Shown here piece by piece: positions 9,130-18,048 of a stretch of 56,975 bases of DNA (the stretch's first letter is position 1; each line of letters opens with the position of its first letter). The translations under genes were made by a program, and so were the position numbers. The notes beneath the pieces are model-generated. The model was given only the letters and a program-made list of their open reading frames with translations, was not told where the DNA came from and searched no databases. The DNA comes from Opitutia bacterium (lineage in GTDB: Bacteria > Verrucomicrobiota > Verrucomicrobiia > Opitutales > T3Sed10-336), in contig PWMU01000037.1 of NCBI GenBank assembly GCA_003558065.1, forward strand, positions 83,473-140,447, given 5' to 3'.

Positions 9130-10572
9130 ATGAAAACAACATCCCTGCCAGTCACAACAGTTGCGGCGCTCGCTTGGTTCGCCGCCGGAATCATCGGCGC
9201 AACGGCCCAGTCTCCTTCGCAGGCGGCCGCGGGTGAACGCGCGGAAATGACCGACCCGCGGCCCGGTTCCTCCGATCGTTCCGAACTTCAATGGTGGAAG
9301 GGGAACCTCCACACCCACACCCTTTGGAGCGACGGTGACAGTTACCCGGAGCTTGTGGTCGATTGGTACAAGGAACACGGATACGACTTTCTTGCACTGT
9401 CCGATCACAACGTCCTGTCCGAGGGACAAAAGTGGGTTCATCCCACCAGGAGCCGGTTTACCCGGGGCCGGGGAGAGGAGACGCTAGCGCGGTACATCGA
9501 GCGTTTCGGAGAAGACTGGGTGGAGACCCGGACGGTGGACGAGGCGTTCCTGGAGGAGTTAGATCGGCTTCCTGCGACGGGGGGGGCGGGTGCCCGCCGT
9601 CCGCCCGAAGAGCATCTTGAATTGGGAGAGGAACTGGTCCGCTTGAAACCGCTTAACGAATTCCGTCATCTGTTCGAGGAACCCGGCCGTTTCATGATGA
9701 TTCAGAGCGAAGAGATCTCGGCGGCCTTCACGGTCCACGTCAACGCGACCAACCTCATCAACTACATTCCCCCGGAACGGGGGGAGGACGTTGTGGAAAC
9801 GATGGAATTAAACGCCGCTGCCGTTTACAAACAGCGCGAGCGGACCGGCCAGCCGATGTTTCCTCACATCAACCATCCGAATTTCCGCTGGGCGATTACC
9901 GGTGAGCAGCTGGCCCAGGTCGAGAACACCCGTTTTTTCGAGGTCTACAACGGGCATCCGGGAGTCAATAATCTCGGGGACGAATTTCACGTGGATCTCG
10001 ACCGGATGTGGGATATTGTCCTGACTCTGCGCCTCGCCGAACTCGATCTGGGAGTGATGTTCGGCTTGGCCGTGGATGACGCCCACGAGTACGGGCCCGA
10101 GGGCTACCGTCATTCGCTTCCCGGGCGGGGCTGGGTTATGGTCCGTTCCGCATTCCTCACGCCCGAGCATTTGATCGCGGCCCTCGAAGCCGGCGAGTTT
10201 TATTCGACGACCGGTGTGACCTTGAAAAATTTTTCATTCGACGGGGACCGGTACGAGATCGAGATCGATCCCGCGGAAAACGTCACCTACCGCACGAAGT
10301 TTATCGGGACGCGCGAGGGGTACGACGACAGTCGCGAACCGGTGAGAGACGAGGATGGCGAGGCACTCGATGTGACGCAGCGCTACAGTGACGAAGTGGG
10401 CGAGGTCCTCGCAGTAGTCGAGGGCACGAATCCGGTTTACGAGATCGCGGGTGACGAGCTCTATGTGCGCGCGAAGATCATTTCCGACCGGCCGAAGGAA
10501 AACCCCTACTCCCCGGACGAGAAATGGGAGGTTGCGTGGACCCAGCCGGTCCTTCCGGGTGGGGACCATTAG
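9130..10572 (+). CDS. secreted PHP-domain metal-dependent phosphoesterase-like protein
   Basis: This 480-residue protein starts at ATG 9130, which gives a clear Sec signal peptide (MKTTSLPVTTVAALAWFAAG, cleavage near ATAQ). The upstream part of the open frame overlaps dacB and is not used. The mature protein opens with KGNLHTHTLWSDG and FLALSDHN, the first metal-binding motifs of the PHP superfamily, which hydrolyse phosphoesters using bound metals. Further histidines occur in HINHPNFRW and VDDAHEYG. Most PHP proteins are cytoplasmic (DNA polymerase or histidinol phosphatase types); an exported version suggests a role on an extracellular or periplasmic substrate. That inference is from the signal peptide only. 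Confidence 0.8.
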   Translation: MKTTSLPVTTVAALAWFAAGIIGATAQSPSQAAAGERAEMTDPRPGSSDRSELQWWKGNLHTHTLWSDGDSYPELVVDWYKEHGYDFLALSDHNVLSEGQKWVHPTRSRFTRGRGEETLARYIERFGEDWVETRTVDEAFLEELDRLPATGGAGARRPPEEHLELGEELVRLKPLNEFRHLFEEPGRFMMIQSEEISAAFTVHVNATNLINYIPPERGEDVVETMELNAAAVYKQRERTGQPMFPHINHPNFRWAITGEQLAQVENTRFFEVYNGHPGVNNLGDEFHVDLDRMWDIVLTLRLAELDLGVMFGLAVDDAHEYGPEGYRHSLPGRGWVMVRSAFLTPEHLIAALEAGEFYSTTGVTLKNFSFDGDRYEIEIDPAENVTYRTKFIGTREGYDDSREPVRDEDGEALDVTQRYSDEVGEVLAVVEGTNPVYEIAGDELYVRAKIISDRPKENPYSPDEKWEVAWTQPVLPGGDH

Positions 10573-10612
10573 CCGGTTGGGGCCGAATTCCATTGCCAGA
10601 AGGCCGCGCGGG

Positions 10613-10630
10613 AGTTATTTTACAATAACT
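10613..10630. other. AT-rich hairpin between PHP gene and small gene
   Basis: A perfect 7-base stem with a 4-base loop (AGTTATT 10613-10619, AATAACT 10624-10630) sits between the two genes. It may end transcription of the PHP gene or be a regulatory site; no T-run follows. Confidence 0.4.
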
Positions 10631-10696
10631 TTACCGTGTTGGCGTTCCAGCAGGGAGCGTTCAGCCTCGTCGGAAGAAACGTGAAAGGGAGGAGAA

Positions 10697-10909
10697 ATGA
10701 TCAGAGTCAAGCACTTCACCGTTGGAACATCGGAAGCGGCCCTCGAATATCTGGACCAGGATATAAATAAGTGGCTGGAAAAGAACAATGTCGTGGACGT
10801 GAAGCACGTGGTGCAGACTTACGGGCAGGCGCCGCGGGGAATGAGCGGGCACCATGAGGATTCCCTGTTCATCCAGGTCTGGTACGTGGTTCCCGATTCC
10901 GCGGAGTGA
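10697..10909 (+). CDS. small protein of unknown function (70 aa)
   Basis: The protein begins MIRVKHFTVGTSEAALEYL and ends near IQVWYVVPDSAE. A strong ribosome binding site (GGGAGGAG, about 10687-10693) lies just upstream of the ATG, which supports a real gene. No signal peptide or membrane segment is visible. The composition suggests a small alpha/beta cytoplasmic protein, with a beta-like N-terminal strand, an amphipathic helix containing DQDINKWLEKN and a hydrophobic C-terminal strand. I do not recognise the family. Flanking hairpins at 10613 and 10937 suggest that it may be transcribed alone. Confidence 0.75.
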   Translation: MIRVKHFTVGTSEAALEYLDQDINKWLEKNNVVDVKHVVQTYGQAPRGMSGHHEDSLFIQVWYVVPDSAE

Positions 10910-10936
10910 GCAATGAGGCCGGGTTCCCGTCCCGCA

Positions 10937-10958
10937 GGCTCTCGGCTGGCCGGGAGCC
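10937..10958 (+). terminator. possible terminator after the 70-aa gene
   Basis: A 9-bp stem with one G-U pair (10937-10945 with 10950-10958) and a CTGG loop lies 27 bases after the stop. Only a weak T-rich stretch follows about 10 bases later, so efficiency is uncertain. Confidence 0.4.
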
Positions 10959-11394
10959 CGGCAGGGGTTGTTTCAGGCGGCTGCCGGTTTCGGAATGCTT
11001 TGCGGAGGGATGGCTGTGATTTTCGATCGGCTTCCCAAGGGGAAACGAGACCGTTTCTGGACCCACGGTGGCGTTCGCGCGAGTTCTGTATTGGAGACGA
11101 AACTACGTCGCAGCTTTACCTGTAAACCGGTGAATCTTTTCTTCCTATGTGGTATTCGTTTTTGGAGGAAGTTCTTAAGAGACTTTAGTTTAGAGTTGCC
11201 CGACCAGCCGATTTGATTCGGATAGTGAGTTGACCTGTGAAGACTTTCGCTCTGAATTCAGTTGTGAAACCTTTGGTGATTCCAGAGAACACTCGGCCGG
11301 GGTTGTTATTGAAGAATCGGAACGGAAGGCAGAGGCGTTGGGGGAGAGTCGAAGCAGGGGTGCGAAAATGACCGGATTTTGCGGTGATGATTTT
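10959..11394. other. intergenic region without a convincing gene
   Basis: About 435 bases separate the hairpin after the small gene from the glycoside hydrolase. The part from about 11100 to 11290 is markedly AT-richer than the surroundings and probably holds the hydrolase promoter and leader. Open frames here (for example 10968-11216) lack a ribosome site and recognisable composition. I see no tRNA, riboswitch or repeat. Confidence 0.5.
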
Positions 11395-13905
11395 ATGAGA
11401 GTAAGAAGGGCATTTTTCATAATCGGGGTGATGGGCCTGCTGAGCGGGCCATTGGCGGCCGATTTCAGGTTGGTGCCGCACTCGGTGGAGGATTTCCTGA
11501 TTGATCCGGGGGTAGCTTCGGGGATCGCTTTCCGGCTTGAGGGCGATTCCCCTCCCGAATCCGTGGAGTATCTGGTCAGAAATTATGCGGGAGGCGTGCG
11601 GTACCGTTCGTCGGTTTCCGTTTCGGAAGAGGGGGATATCGAGGTGTCGCTGGGCCGGCCCCGAGGGTATCATGAGCTTTATTTCCCGGAAACCGAGCAG
11701 GCATTCGGGATCGGCGCGATCGCTCCGTTCGAGGGCGAGACGGACGATTTCTTCGGGATCGACGCGGCGCTCTCCTGGCTGACTGAGGACGAACGGCGCG
11801 AGGGTTTGATCGCCAATCTTGCCAGGGGCGGGATTGGGATCGCGAGGGAGAGGGTCGATTGGCAGGCGGTTAATCCCAGGCCCGGGGAGTTTAACTGGCA
11901 CGCCCGGGAAACCCAGAGGCACCCGTACCCGGGAGGGTACGAGCGGGTGCGAATGACCTACGATGATCACGGAATCGAGGTTTTGGATGTATTCCATTCC
12001 GCTCCCGGATGGATCCGGGAGCGGACGCATCGCCACGCCTATCCCGAAGATCTCGTGGCGACCTCGGACGCGTGGCAGAGGATCGGCGAGCGCTGGAAAG
12101 GTTATCTCGGGGGGATGGAGGTCTGGAACGAGCCGGACATCCATTTCGGCGGCTACCTTCCGGCCGACCAGTACGTTCCCGTGGTGCGGGCTATGCGGCA
12201 CGCCTGGGACGAGGCGGAAATCGACGTTCCCTTGGGCGGCGGAGGGTTCGCCCTTTTCAACAGACCCTACCTGGATCTGGCCGCCCGCAACAGGATCCTG
12301 GATGAACTCGATTATGTCAGTTTTCATTTCTACGGGGATCCTCTCCTGATGGAGGATTGGGTGGGTGCCTACCGGCAGTGGCTGAGCGATTACGGAGCGG
12401 AAACGATGCCCCTGTGGATCACCGAAAGCGGCGGGGCCTGGCACCATCACGAAAGCCGCCCGCCCCTCCGGGAGCAACGGGCGGTCGCCATGAAGTACGC
12501 CATGAACGCCGTCGAAGCGAAGGCCGCGGGGGTGGCGCGTTATTTTGCGTTTGTGTATCCCCGGTTCTCGACGGATGGGAATCGTAACCTCGGCATGACG
12601 GACGAGCATGGGACTCCGTTGCGTTCCCTCATGGGTTACTTTCAAGCCGTGGCTTCGCTGTCTCATAAAGAGTACTCGGGAGATTTGATACTCGAGGAGG
12701 GACAGCTGAGTCGGATCCGAGCGTTCAAAGGGAGCGGCGACGAGTCGGTCCTGGTGTTTTATTCAAGTTATCCGACCCGGCGGCAGACGGTGACCCTGCC
12801 GTTCGAAGTCAATCGTGTTGCGGGAATAGACGGCCGCGAGCTTGCCGGAGCCGGCGGCAGGAGGGTAACCGTCTCCGACGGAATAGTCTACGCCTGGGCG
12901 AACACCTCGGACGTCGAAAGGTATCTGGACCGGGAGACGCCCGCGGCTGAAATGCAGGCGGCCGGCAACGGAGGGACCGGGAACCGGGCGCCTGCGTCAC
13001 CGGTGATTCTGCAGCCCCGCCTGGATGTGGATGGAGGAATTTCCGCCAATCAGATCGGCTATTTCATCCCGTCGGATTTGCGTCAGTTTACACTGCCTGT
13101 GCGGGTTCACAATCTGGGCGATCAGCCGGTCAGCCTCGATCTTCAGGTGCGGGAAATGCCGGGTAACCTCCGAAATGTGCGTTCACTGGGAAGGAGCCGG
13201 ATGGAGGTGCCGGCAAACGATTTCCGCGATACCGTGTTCGAAGTGGCACCGGCGCTTTTGATGCCGCGGAAGGGTGTCGCGTCCGTGGAGGTTCATGCCA
13301 CCAGTGACGAGGTCGAGCGAATCGCTCCTCTGGTAGTGAATCTTTTGCTGCGGGGGGCGGGAGAGATCGAGGACTATGCGGCGGCTTACCCCAATCGCCA
13401 GAACGTGTCTTTGGTGGATCCGGAGCGGCGTGTGGAATTGAGCTCCGGGCCGTCGGTCGAGGGGACCACGATGTTCGTGACCCGCGAAGGTCATTGGCGA
13501 ATATCGGGAAACTTCACCGAACCGGGCAATTCGTCGTTAAGCGTGGAGCTTTCCACACCCTCGGATATCGTTTGGGACGAGGTTGATGCGGTCCTCTTCC
13601 GGGTACGCTTTGACCGGGCCACGATGGTCCGGTTACGCGTTTGGAGCGGTTTTGGAACCGCTCATTACGCAGTCAACCGCATGATTAAGTCGGACGGGGA
13701 TTGGGCCGTTTTCCTGTTTCCGTTGAATACTGATCATTTCTATACCTACGAGGATCTCAACGATCAACAGATTGAACGGATGAGGAGAGGCCTGACTCCG
13801 TTGGACAGGCTTTCTCTTGAGTTTACCCACCTCGATGGAGATCAATCCGATAACCGGTTGGAGATCAGTGACATTCTGTTCATTGGCGGAAACCGGGATG
13901 ATTGA
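11395..13905 (+). CDS. secreted clan GH-A glycoside hydrolase (GH39/GH5-like) with accessory C-terminal domains
   Basis: The start at ATG 11395 gives a signal peptide (MRVRRAFFIIGVMGLLSGPLAA) and an 836-residue protein; an ATG at 11368 is the alternative. Residues of about 110-420 look like a TIM-barrel retaining hydrolase. The acid/base glutamate is E246 in VWNEPD, and the nucleophile candidate is E344 in WITESGG, 98 residues later, as usual for clan GH-A. A tryptophan-rich barrel segment includes RERVDWQAVNPRPGEFNW. The second half (about 430-836) has beta-rich regions, the last resembling a carbohydrate-binding jelly roll that ends in RLEISDILFIGG. The substrate is unknown; GH39-like enzymes act on xylosides and iduronides. 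It stands alone, so no operon context helps. Confidence 0.8.
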   Translation: MRVRRAFFIIGVMGLLSGPLAADFRLVPHSVEDFLIDPGVASGIAFRLEGDSPPESVEYLVRNYAGGVRYRSSVSVSEEGDIEVSLGRPRGYHELYFPETEQAFGIGAIAPFEGETDDFFGIDAALSWLTEDERREGLIANLARGGIGIARERVDWQAVNPRPGEFNWHARETQRHPYPGGYERVRMTYDDHGIEVLDVFHSAPGWIRERTHRHAYPEDLVATSDAWQRIGERWKGYLGGMEVWNEPDIHFGGYLPADQYVPVVRAMRHAWDEAEIDVPLGGGGFALFNRPYLDLAARNRILDELDYVSFHFYGDPLLMEDWVGAYRQWLSDYGAETMPLWITESGGAWHHHESRPPLREQRAVAMKYAMNAVEAKAAGVARYFAFVYPRFSTDGNRNLGMTDEHGTPLRSLMGYFQAVASLSHKEYSGDLILEEGQLSRIRAFKGSGDESVLVFYSSYPTRRQTVTLPFEVNRVAGIDGRELAGAGGRRVTVSDGIVYAWANTSDVERYLDRETPAAEMQAAGNGGTGNRAPASPVILQPRLDVDGGISANQIGYFIPSDLRQFTLPVRVHNLGDQPVSLDLQVREMPGNLRNVRSLGRSRMEVPANDFRDTVFEVAPALLMPRKGVASVEVHATSDEVERIAPLVVNLLLRGAGEIEDYAAAYPNRQNVSLVDPERRVELSSGPSVEGTTMFVTREGHWRISGNFTEPGNSSLSVELSTPSDIVWDEVDAVLFRVRFDRATMVRLRVWSGFGTAHYAVNRMIKSDGDWAVFLFPLNTDHFYTYEDLNDQQIERMRRGLTPLDRLSLEFTHLDGDQSDNRLEISDILFIGGNRDD

Positions 13906-13995
13906 CAGGAGCGTGCGGCTCGCGTGCCTGAGCTGAGAGTCGCTCACGACGGGGATTGCCTTTCGCGGCGTTCCCGGATTTGAATCGGCCTACAG

Positions 13996-14931
13996 ATGAG
14001 TGAAATCGGTGCCAGAAAAGTCCGCTGCGGAGTGGCGGGAGTCGGTTATTTGGGGCAGCACCACGCGCGGATTTATCACGAACTCCCCGGTTGTGAGCTG
14101 GCCGGCGTCTGCGACGTCGACGGAGGCCGGGCGAAAGAGGTTGCCGCACGCTACGGTTGCGCGGCTTTCGACTCGCTCGAAGAGCTGGCGAAGGTCTGCG
14201 AGGGCGTGAGTGTCGTGGTTCCGACCGATCTTCATTGTGAGGTGGCGCTTCCGCTGATGGAAGCCGGGTGTCACGTGCTGATCGAGAAGCCGCTCTGCTT
14301 CAGTTTGAAGGAAGCGGAGAAAATCCTGGCGGCAGCCAAAAAGAACGGGCGGCTGGTTCAGGTCGGCCACATCGAGCATTTCAATCCGGTCATGGAGTAC
14401 CTGGAGCGCGAGGTGGACCGTCCCCGTTTCTTGACCGCCGACCGCCTGGCGCCGTTCCAGCCCAGGGGAACCGAAGTCGGGGTTGTTCTGGACCTGATGA
14501 TTCACGATATTGGCATCATTCTGCAGCTCGTGAAATCGCCGGTTGAACGGGTGGAAAGCGTCGGTGTGAATGTGCTGTCCGCCACCGAGGATATCGCCAA
14601 CGCTCGAATCTGCTTTGCCGACGGGTGTGTGGCCAACCTCAACGCGAGTCGCGTGAGCCTTAAGAAGCTCCGGGAGATTCGGATTTTCCAGTCTTCGGCC
14701 TACCTGAGCCTCGACTTTATGAACCAGGCCGGACACTTGATCAAGAAGGTCGGGATGGGGTTGGAAAAGAGCGAGATCCCCATCGAGAAGGAGGAACCGT
14801 TGAAGCTCGAGCTGTCCTCTTTCGTGCACAGCATGTGCGGCGCCGGACAACCCAAGGTCGGAGGCGCATTGGGGAAATCGGCCCTGGAGATGGCGATTGC
14901 GATCACCGACCAGATTCATTCCGCGCAATAG
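13996..14931 (+). CDS. Gfo/Idh/MocA family NAD(P)-dependent oxidoreductase
   Basis: This 311-residue enzyme has an N-terminal Rossmann fold (VRCGVAGVGYLGQHHA) followed by the family's EKPL motif (VLIEKPLCFSL, about residues 94-104) and the GHIEHFNP stretch near the catalytic region. Such enzymes oxidise or reduce sugars and sugar nucleotides. It lies 19 bases before lpxB and is probably co-transcribed with it, which hints at a sugar-nucleotide reaction in lipid A or envelope synthesis. One possibility is a GnnA-like UDP-GlcNAc 3-dehydrogenase that feeds 2,3-diamino lipid A, but no GnnB-type aminotransferase gene is in the window, so this is only a hypothesis. Confidence 0.85.
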   Translation: MSEIGARKVRCGVAGVGYLGQHHARIYHELPGCELAGVCDVDGGRAKEVAARYGCAAFDSLEELAKVCEGVSVVVPTDLHCEVALPLMEAGCHVLIEKPLCFSLKEAEKILAAAKKNGRLVQVGHIEHFNPVMEYLEREVDRPRFLTADRLAPFQPRGTEVGVVLDLMIHDIGIILQLVKSPVERVESVGVNVLSATEDIANARICFADGCVANLNASRVSLKKLREIRIFQSSAYLSLDFMNQAGHLIKKVGMGLEKSEIPIEKEEPLKLELSSFVHSMCGAGQPKVGGALGKSALEMAIAITDQIHSAQ

Positions 14932-14950
14932 CTCGTTTTCCCTGATTGCC

Positions 14951-16162
14951 ATGCCCGCGTCATTCGAATTGCCCTCGGCTCTGGCCGCTCCACCCGGCGG
15001 GGTGCGTCCGGACCTGCTGGTGATCGCCGGCGAGCATTCCGGTGATCAACATGCCGCGGGAGCGGTGCGGCGTCTTCTGGAGCGGAACCCGGACCTGAAC
15101 GTGGTGGCCATGGGCGGCCCGGCCCTGCGGAATACCGGGGTTTCGTTTCTTTACGATCTGACCCAGTCGTCCGTGGTCGGGGTCTTCGAGGTCCTGAAAC
15201 ATCTCGGTTATTTCCGCGAGCTGTTTCGGAGAATCCTGGAGTGGGTCGAGGAGTACCGTCCGCGGACCGTGTGTTTCGTGGACAATCCCGGCCTTAATCT
15301 GCGTCTGTGCGAGGCTCTTCACCGGCGTGGATTGAGTCGCCGGGGAGGGGGCGATATCCGGTTGCTGTACTATATAGGTCCCCAGGTGTGGGCCTGGAAG
15401 AAAGGGCGTCGTTTCAAGATGGCACGTTTCCTGGATGGCCTGGCGGTGATTTTTCCCTTCGAGGTCGGCTCCTACGAGGACACCTCGTTGCAAGTGAGTT
15501 TCGTCGGGCACCCCTTTCTGGCGGAGGGGTACGAGTCGTCTTTGCGTTACGATCCCGACGGGTCCATCCTCTTGTTGCCCGGAAGCCGCCGCATTGCGGT
15601 GGGGAGGATCCTTCCCCTTCTGCTCGGCGGATTTTCCGAGTTACTGAAGGAAAAGCCCGGGGAAAAAGCGACGATCATTACTCCCGACGACGAGATACGC
15701 GCCCTCGTCAACCGGGAAATCGAAAAATGGCCGGCGCTGAGCGAACGCCTTGAGCTCGCGGACCAATCCGACCGTGTTGCGGGGAAAGCGGTCCTGACGA
15801 GTTCCGGCACCATGTCGCTGAGCTGCGCGCTCGCCTGGATTCCCGGCGCCATCGTCTATCGCGCGGCGACGGTGACCTATTGGCTCGGCCGGACATTGAT
15901 TACGATTCCCTACCTTGGAATCGCCAATATCCTGCTCGAGAAACCGATGTATCCCGAGTACATCCAGGATCGGGCAACGCCCCGGAACCTGGCCCGCGAG
16001 CTGAAAGAGTGTATCGATTCGCCCGAGCGGCGCGAACGATCCCGCCGCGACACCGCCAGGCTGCGCGAGCACCTTTCGGCTCCCGGGAGTGAGACGGTGG
16101 ATCGCTGGCTCGAGCGGTGGATCCGTCAACCCGAAGAAGCCTCAAATCGACGGGACGGCTGA
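14951..16162 (+). CDS. lpxB: lipid-A-disaccharide synthase LpxB
   Basis: This membrane-associated glycosyltransferase condenses UDP-diacylglucosamine with lipid X to form the tetra-acylated lipid A disaccharide. The protein has 403 residues from ATG 14951. Family motifs are visible: VIAGEHSGDQHAAG near the N-terminus, MGGPAL, FVDNPGLNLRLC, and the strongly conserved YIGPQVWAWKKGR. Then come VSFVGHPF, the LLPGSR motif and a TSSGTMSLSCAL acceptor/donor-site stretch. The longer open frame starting inside the upstream oxidoreductase gene is not needed. Its presence shows a lipid A-bearing outer membrane. Other lpx genes are not nearby. Confidence 0.95.
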   Translation: MPASFELPSALAAPPGGVRPDLLVIAGEHSGDQHAAGAVRRLLERNPDLNVVAMGGPALRNTGVSFLYDLTQSSVVGVFEVLKHLGYFRELFRRILEWVEEYRPRTVCFVDNPGLNLRLCEALHRRGLSRRGGGDIRLLYYIGPQVWAWKKGRRFKMARFLDGLAVIFPFEVGSYEDTSLQVSFVGHPFLAEGYESSLRYDPDGSILLLPGSRRIAVGRILPLLLGGFSELLKEKPGEKATIITPDDEIRALVNREIEKWPALSERLELADQSDRVAGKAVLTSSGTMSLSCALAWIPGAIVYRAATVTYWLGRTLITIPYLGIANILLEKPMYPEYIQDRATPRNLARELKECIDSPERRERSRRDTARLREHLSAPGSETVDRWLERWIRQPEEASNRRDG

Positions 16163-16265
16163 CATCGGGGGAATTAATGTTTTGAACTTCTCCTGATTTG
16201 TTTTATCCCTGAAGTCTTTCCGGGTTTTCCGGGAACCCGCCGCAGAACCTGATCTATCCATTAAT

Positions 16266-17846
16266 ATGAGCAGCGACGAATCCGTAATCATTTACGACAC
16301 CACCCTGCGCGACGGCACGCAGGGAGAAGGGATATCCTTTTCCGTTACGGATAAGATTCGAATTACGGAGAAGCTCGATCAGTTCGGCGTGGACTATGTC
16401 GAGGGCGGCTGGCCCGGATCGAATCCCCGCGATATGGCTTATTTCGAGGGTGTAAAGAAACTCAACCTGAAAAATGCCAAAGTGGCGGCCTTCGGCTCGA
16501 CGCGCCGGGCGAATGTTTCGGCCGGCGAGGATCTCCAGTTGAAATTGCTCCTGGATTCCGCGACCGAGGTAGTGACCATTTTCGGCAAGAGCTGGCTCCT
16601 CCACGTTACCGAGGTGCTGCGCACCACCCCGGAGGAAAACCTCTCCATGATCGAGGACTCGGTCCGGTTCCTGGCCGGGAACGGCCGTGAGGTGGTATAC
16701 GATGCCGAGCATTTTTATGACGGGTATTGTGACGATTCCGAGTATGCCTTGAAAACACTGGCGGCGGCGGCGCGTGGGGGAGCTTCGTGGCTCGTTCTCT
16801 GCGACACCAACGGCGGTAAGCTCGTCGACGAGCTCAGGGAAATCACCGGAGAAGTCGTGCGGCGCTTTTCCGATCGCAGAATCGGCGTCCATTGTCACAA
16901 CGATTCCGGCCTCGGCGTCGCTGTTTCCCTGGCCGGCATCCAGGCCGGGGCGCGGATGGTCCAGGGCACTATGAACGGTTACGGCGAACGCACCGGCAAC
17001 GCCAACCTTACCAGCATCCTGCCCAATCTTGCCCTCAAGATGGACTACGGCATGAATTGCCGCGAACACCTGCCCAAGCTGCGCGAGTTGTCTCTGTTCC
17101 TCGACGATCTGGCCAATATCCGTCCGAATACGAAGGAGCCGTTTGTCGGGGCCTCCGCGTTTGCGCATAAAGGCGGCGTTCACGCCAATGCCGCGCAAAA
17201 GGTAGCCCGCAGCTACGAACACCTCGATCCGGCGCTGGTCGGGAACCGGCAGCGGGTCCTCATTTCCGATATGTCGGGGCGGAGCAGCTTCATGATGAAG
17301 GCCAAGGAACTCGGGGTCCATCTCGACGCGGAAGGCGCCGACATCAAGAATATGCTCGAGGAACTCAAGCAGCTGGAATTTCGCGGGTACGAATACGAGG
17401 CCGCCGATGCCTCCTTCGAATTGCTCCTTTCGAAGTGGCTCAATCAGCAGAAGGATTTTTTTGTGCTCGAAAGCTACCGGGTGATCGTGGAACGGCGTGG
17501 CGAAGGCGGGCAACTGATTGCGGAGGCCACCGTGAAACTGACCGTCAACGACGAGATCCACCACACCGTGGCCGAAGGTACCGGGCCCGTGGGGGCACTG
17601 GACAAGGCGCTCCGGCTCGCCCTCGAGCGGGTGTACCCGCAGATTCAGTCCGTCGAGCTGAGCGACTTCAAGGTGCGCATCCTCAACGGCGGCCACGGGG
17701 CCGAGTCGCGCATCCGCGTCCTGATCGAGTCCAGTGACGGCGAAGCTATCTGGGGTACCGTCGGCGTGAGCGACAACATCATCGAGGCGAGCTGGGAAGC
17801 CCTGCGCGACGCTGTGGAGTACAAGCTGCTGAAGTCGGCCGGTTGA
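16266..17846 (+). CDS. cimA: (R)-citramalate synthase CimA
   Basis: This cytoplasmic enzyme condenses pyruvate with acetyl-CoA to (R)-citramalate, the first step of the threonine-independent isoleucine pathway. The 526-residue length and the motif order fit the citramalate synthase branch of the LeuA-like family rather than isopropylmalate synthase. YDTTLRDGTQGEGISFS holds the catalytic R15-D16 pair. YVEGGWPGSNPRD is a citramalate-synthase-type substrate segment, HCHNDSGLGVAV carries metal-binding histidines, and there is a C-terminal LeuA-type allosteric domain (about 400-526) that in the family mediates feedback inhibition. The LeuCD pair at the start of the window can supply the isomerase step. 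It appears monocistronic. Confidence 0.92.
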   Translation: MSSDESVIIYDTTLRDGTQGEGISFSVTDKIRITEKLDQFGVDYVEGGWPGSNPRDMAYFEGVKKLNLKNAKVAAFGSTRRANVSAGEDLQLKLLLDSATEVVTIFGKSWLLHVTEVLRTTPEENLSMIEDSVRFLAGNGREVVYDAEHFYDGYCDDSEYALKTLAAAARGGASWLVLCDTNGGKLVDELREITGEVVRRFSDRRIGVHCHNDSGLGVAVSLAGIQAGARMVQGTMNGYGERTGNANLTSILPNLALKMDYGMNCREHLPKLRELSLFLDDLANIRPNTKEPFVGASAFAHKGGVHANAAQKVARSYEHLDPALVGNRQRVLISDMSGRSSFMMKAKELGVHLDAEGADIKNMLEELKQLEFRGYEYEAADASFELLLSKWLNQQKDFFVLESYRVIVERRGEGGQLIAEATVKLTVNDEIHHTVAEGTGPVGALDKALRLALERVYPQIQSVELSDFKVRILNGGHGAESRIRVLIESSDGEAIWGTVGVSDNIIEASWEALRDAVEYKLLKSAG

Positions 17847-18048
17847 GAACGGCAGACGCAGCGGTGGCCGCCCGCCGGTTGCCTGTGGCCTCCGGTTCAA
17901 CAATGTGAACAAAGGGGGCGGTCAGATTTCTTTGCGTTTGTCGGCCGAAAGTCGTGAACTGGGCCGCGGGGCCCTGTGAGTTGAGATTTGTCCGGAGACG
18001 GCGCGCATTGACTCGGAGGGAGTGTTTGTTACTTATGCATTGAAACTT

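Noticed and set aside
10968-11216. Possible 82-codon gene in the gap before the glycoside hydrolase
   Set aside because: There is no ribosome site, the composition is unusual, and it runs into the AT-rich probable promoter region.
16254-17912. 552-codon minus-strand open frame opposite cimA
   Set aside because: It is antisense to a well-supported enzyme and shows no motif.
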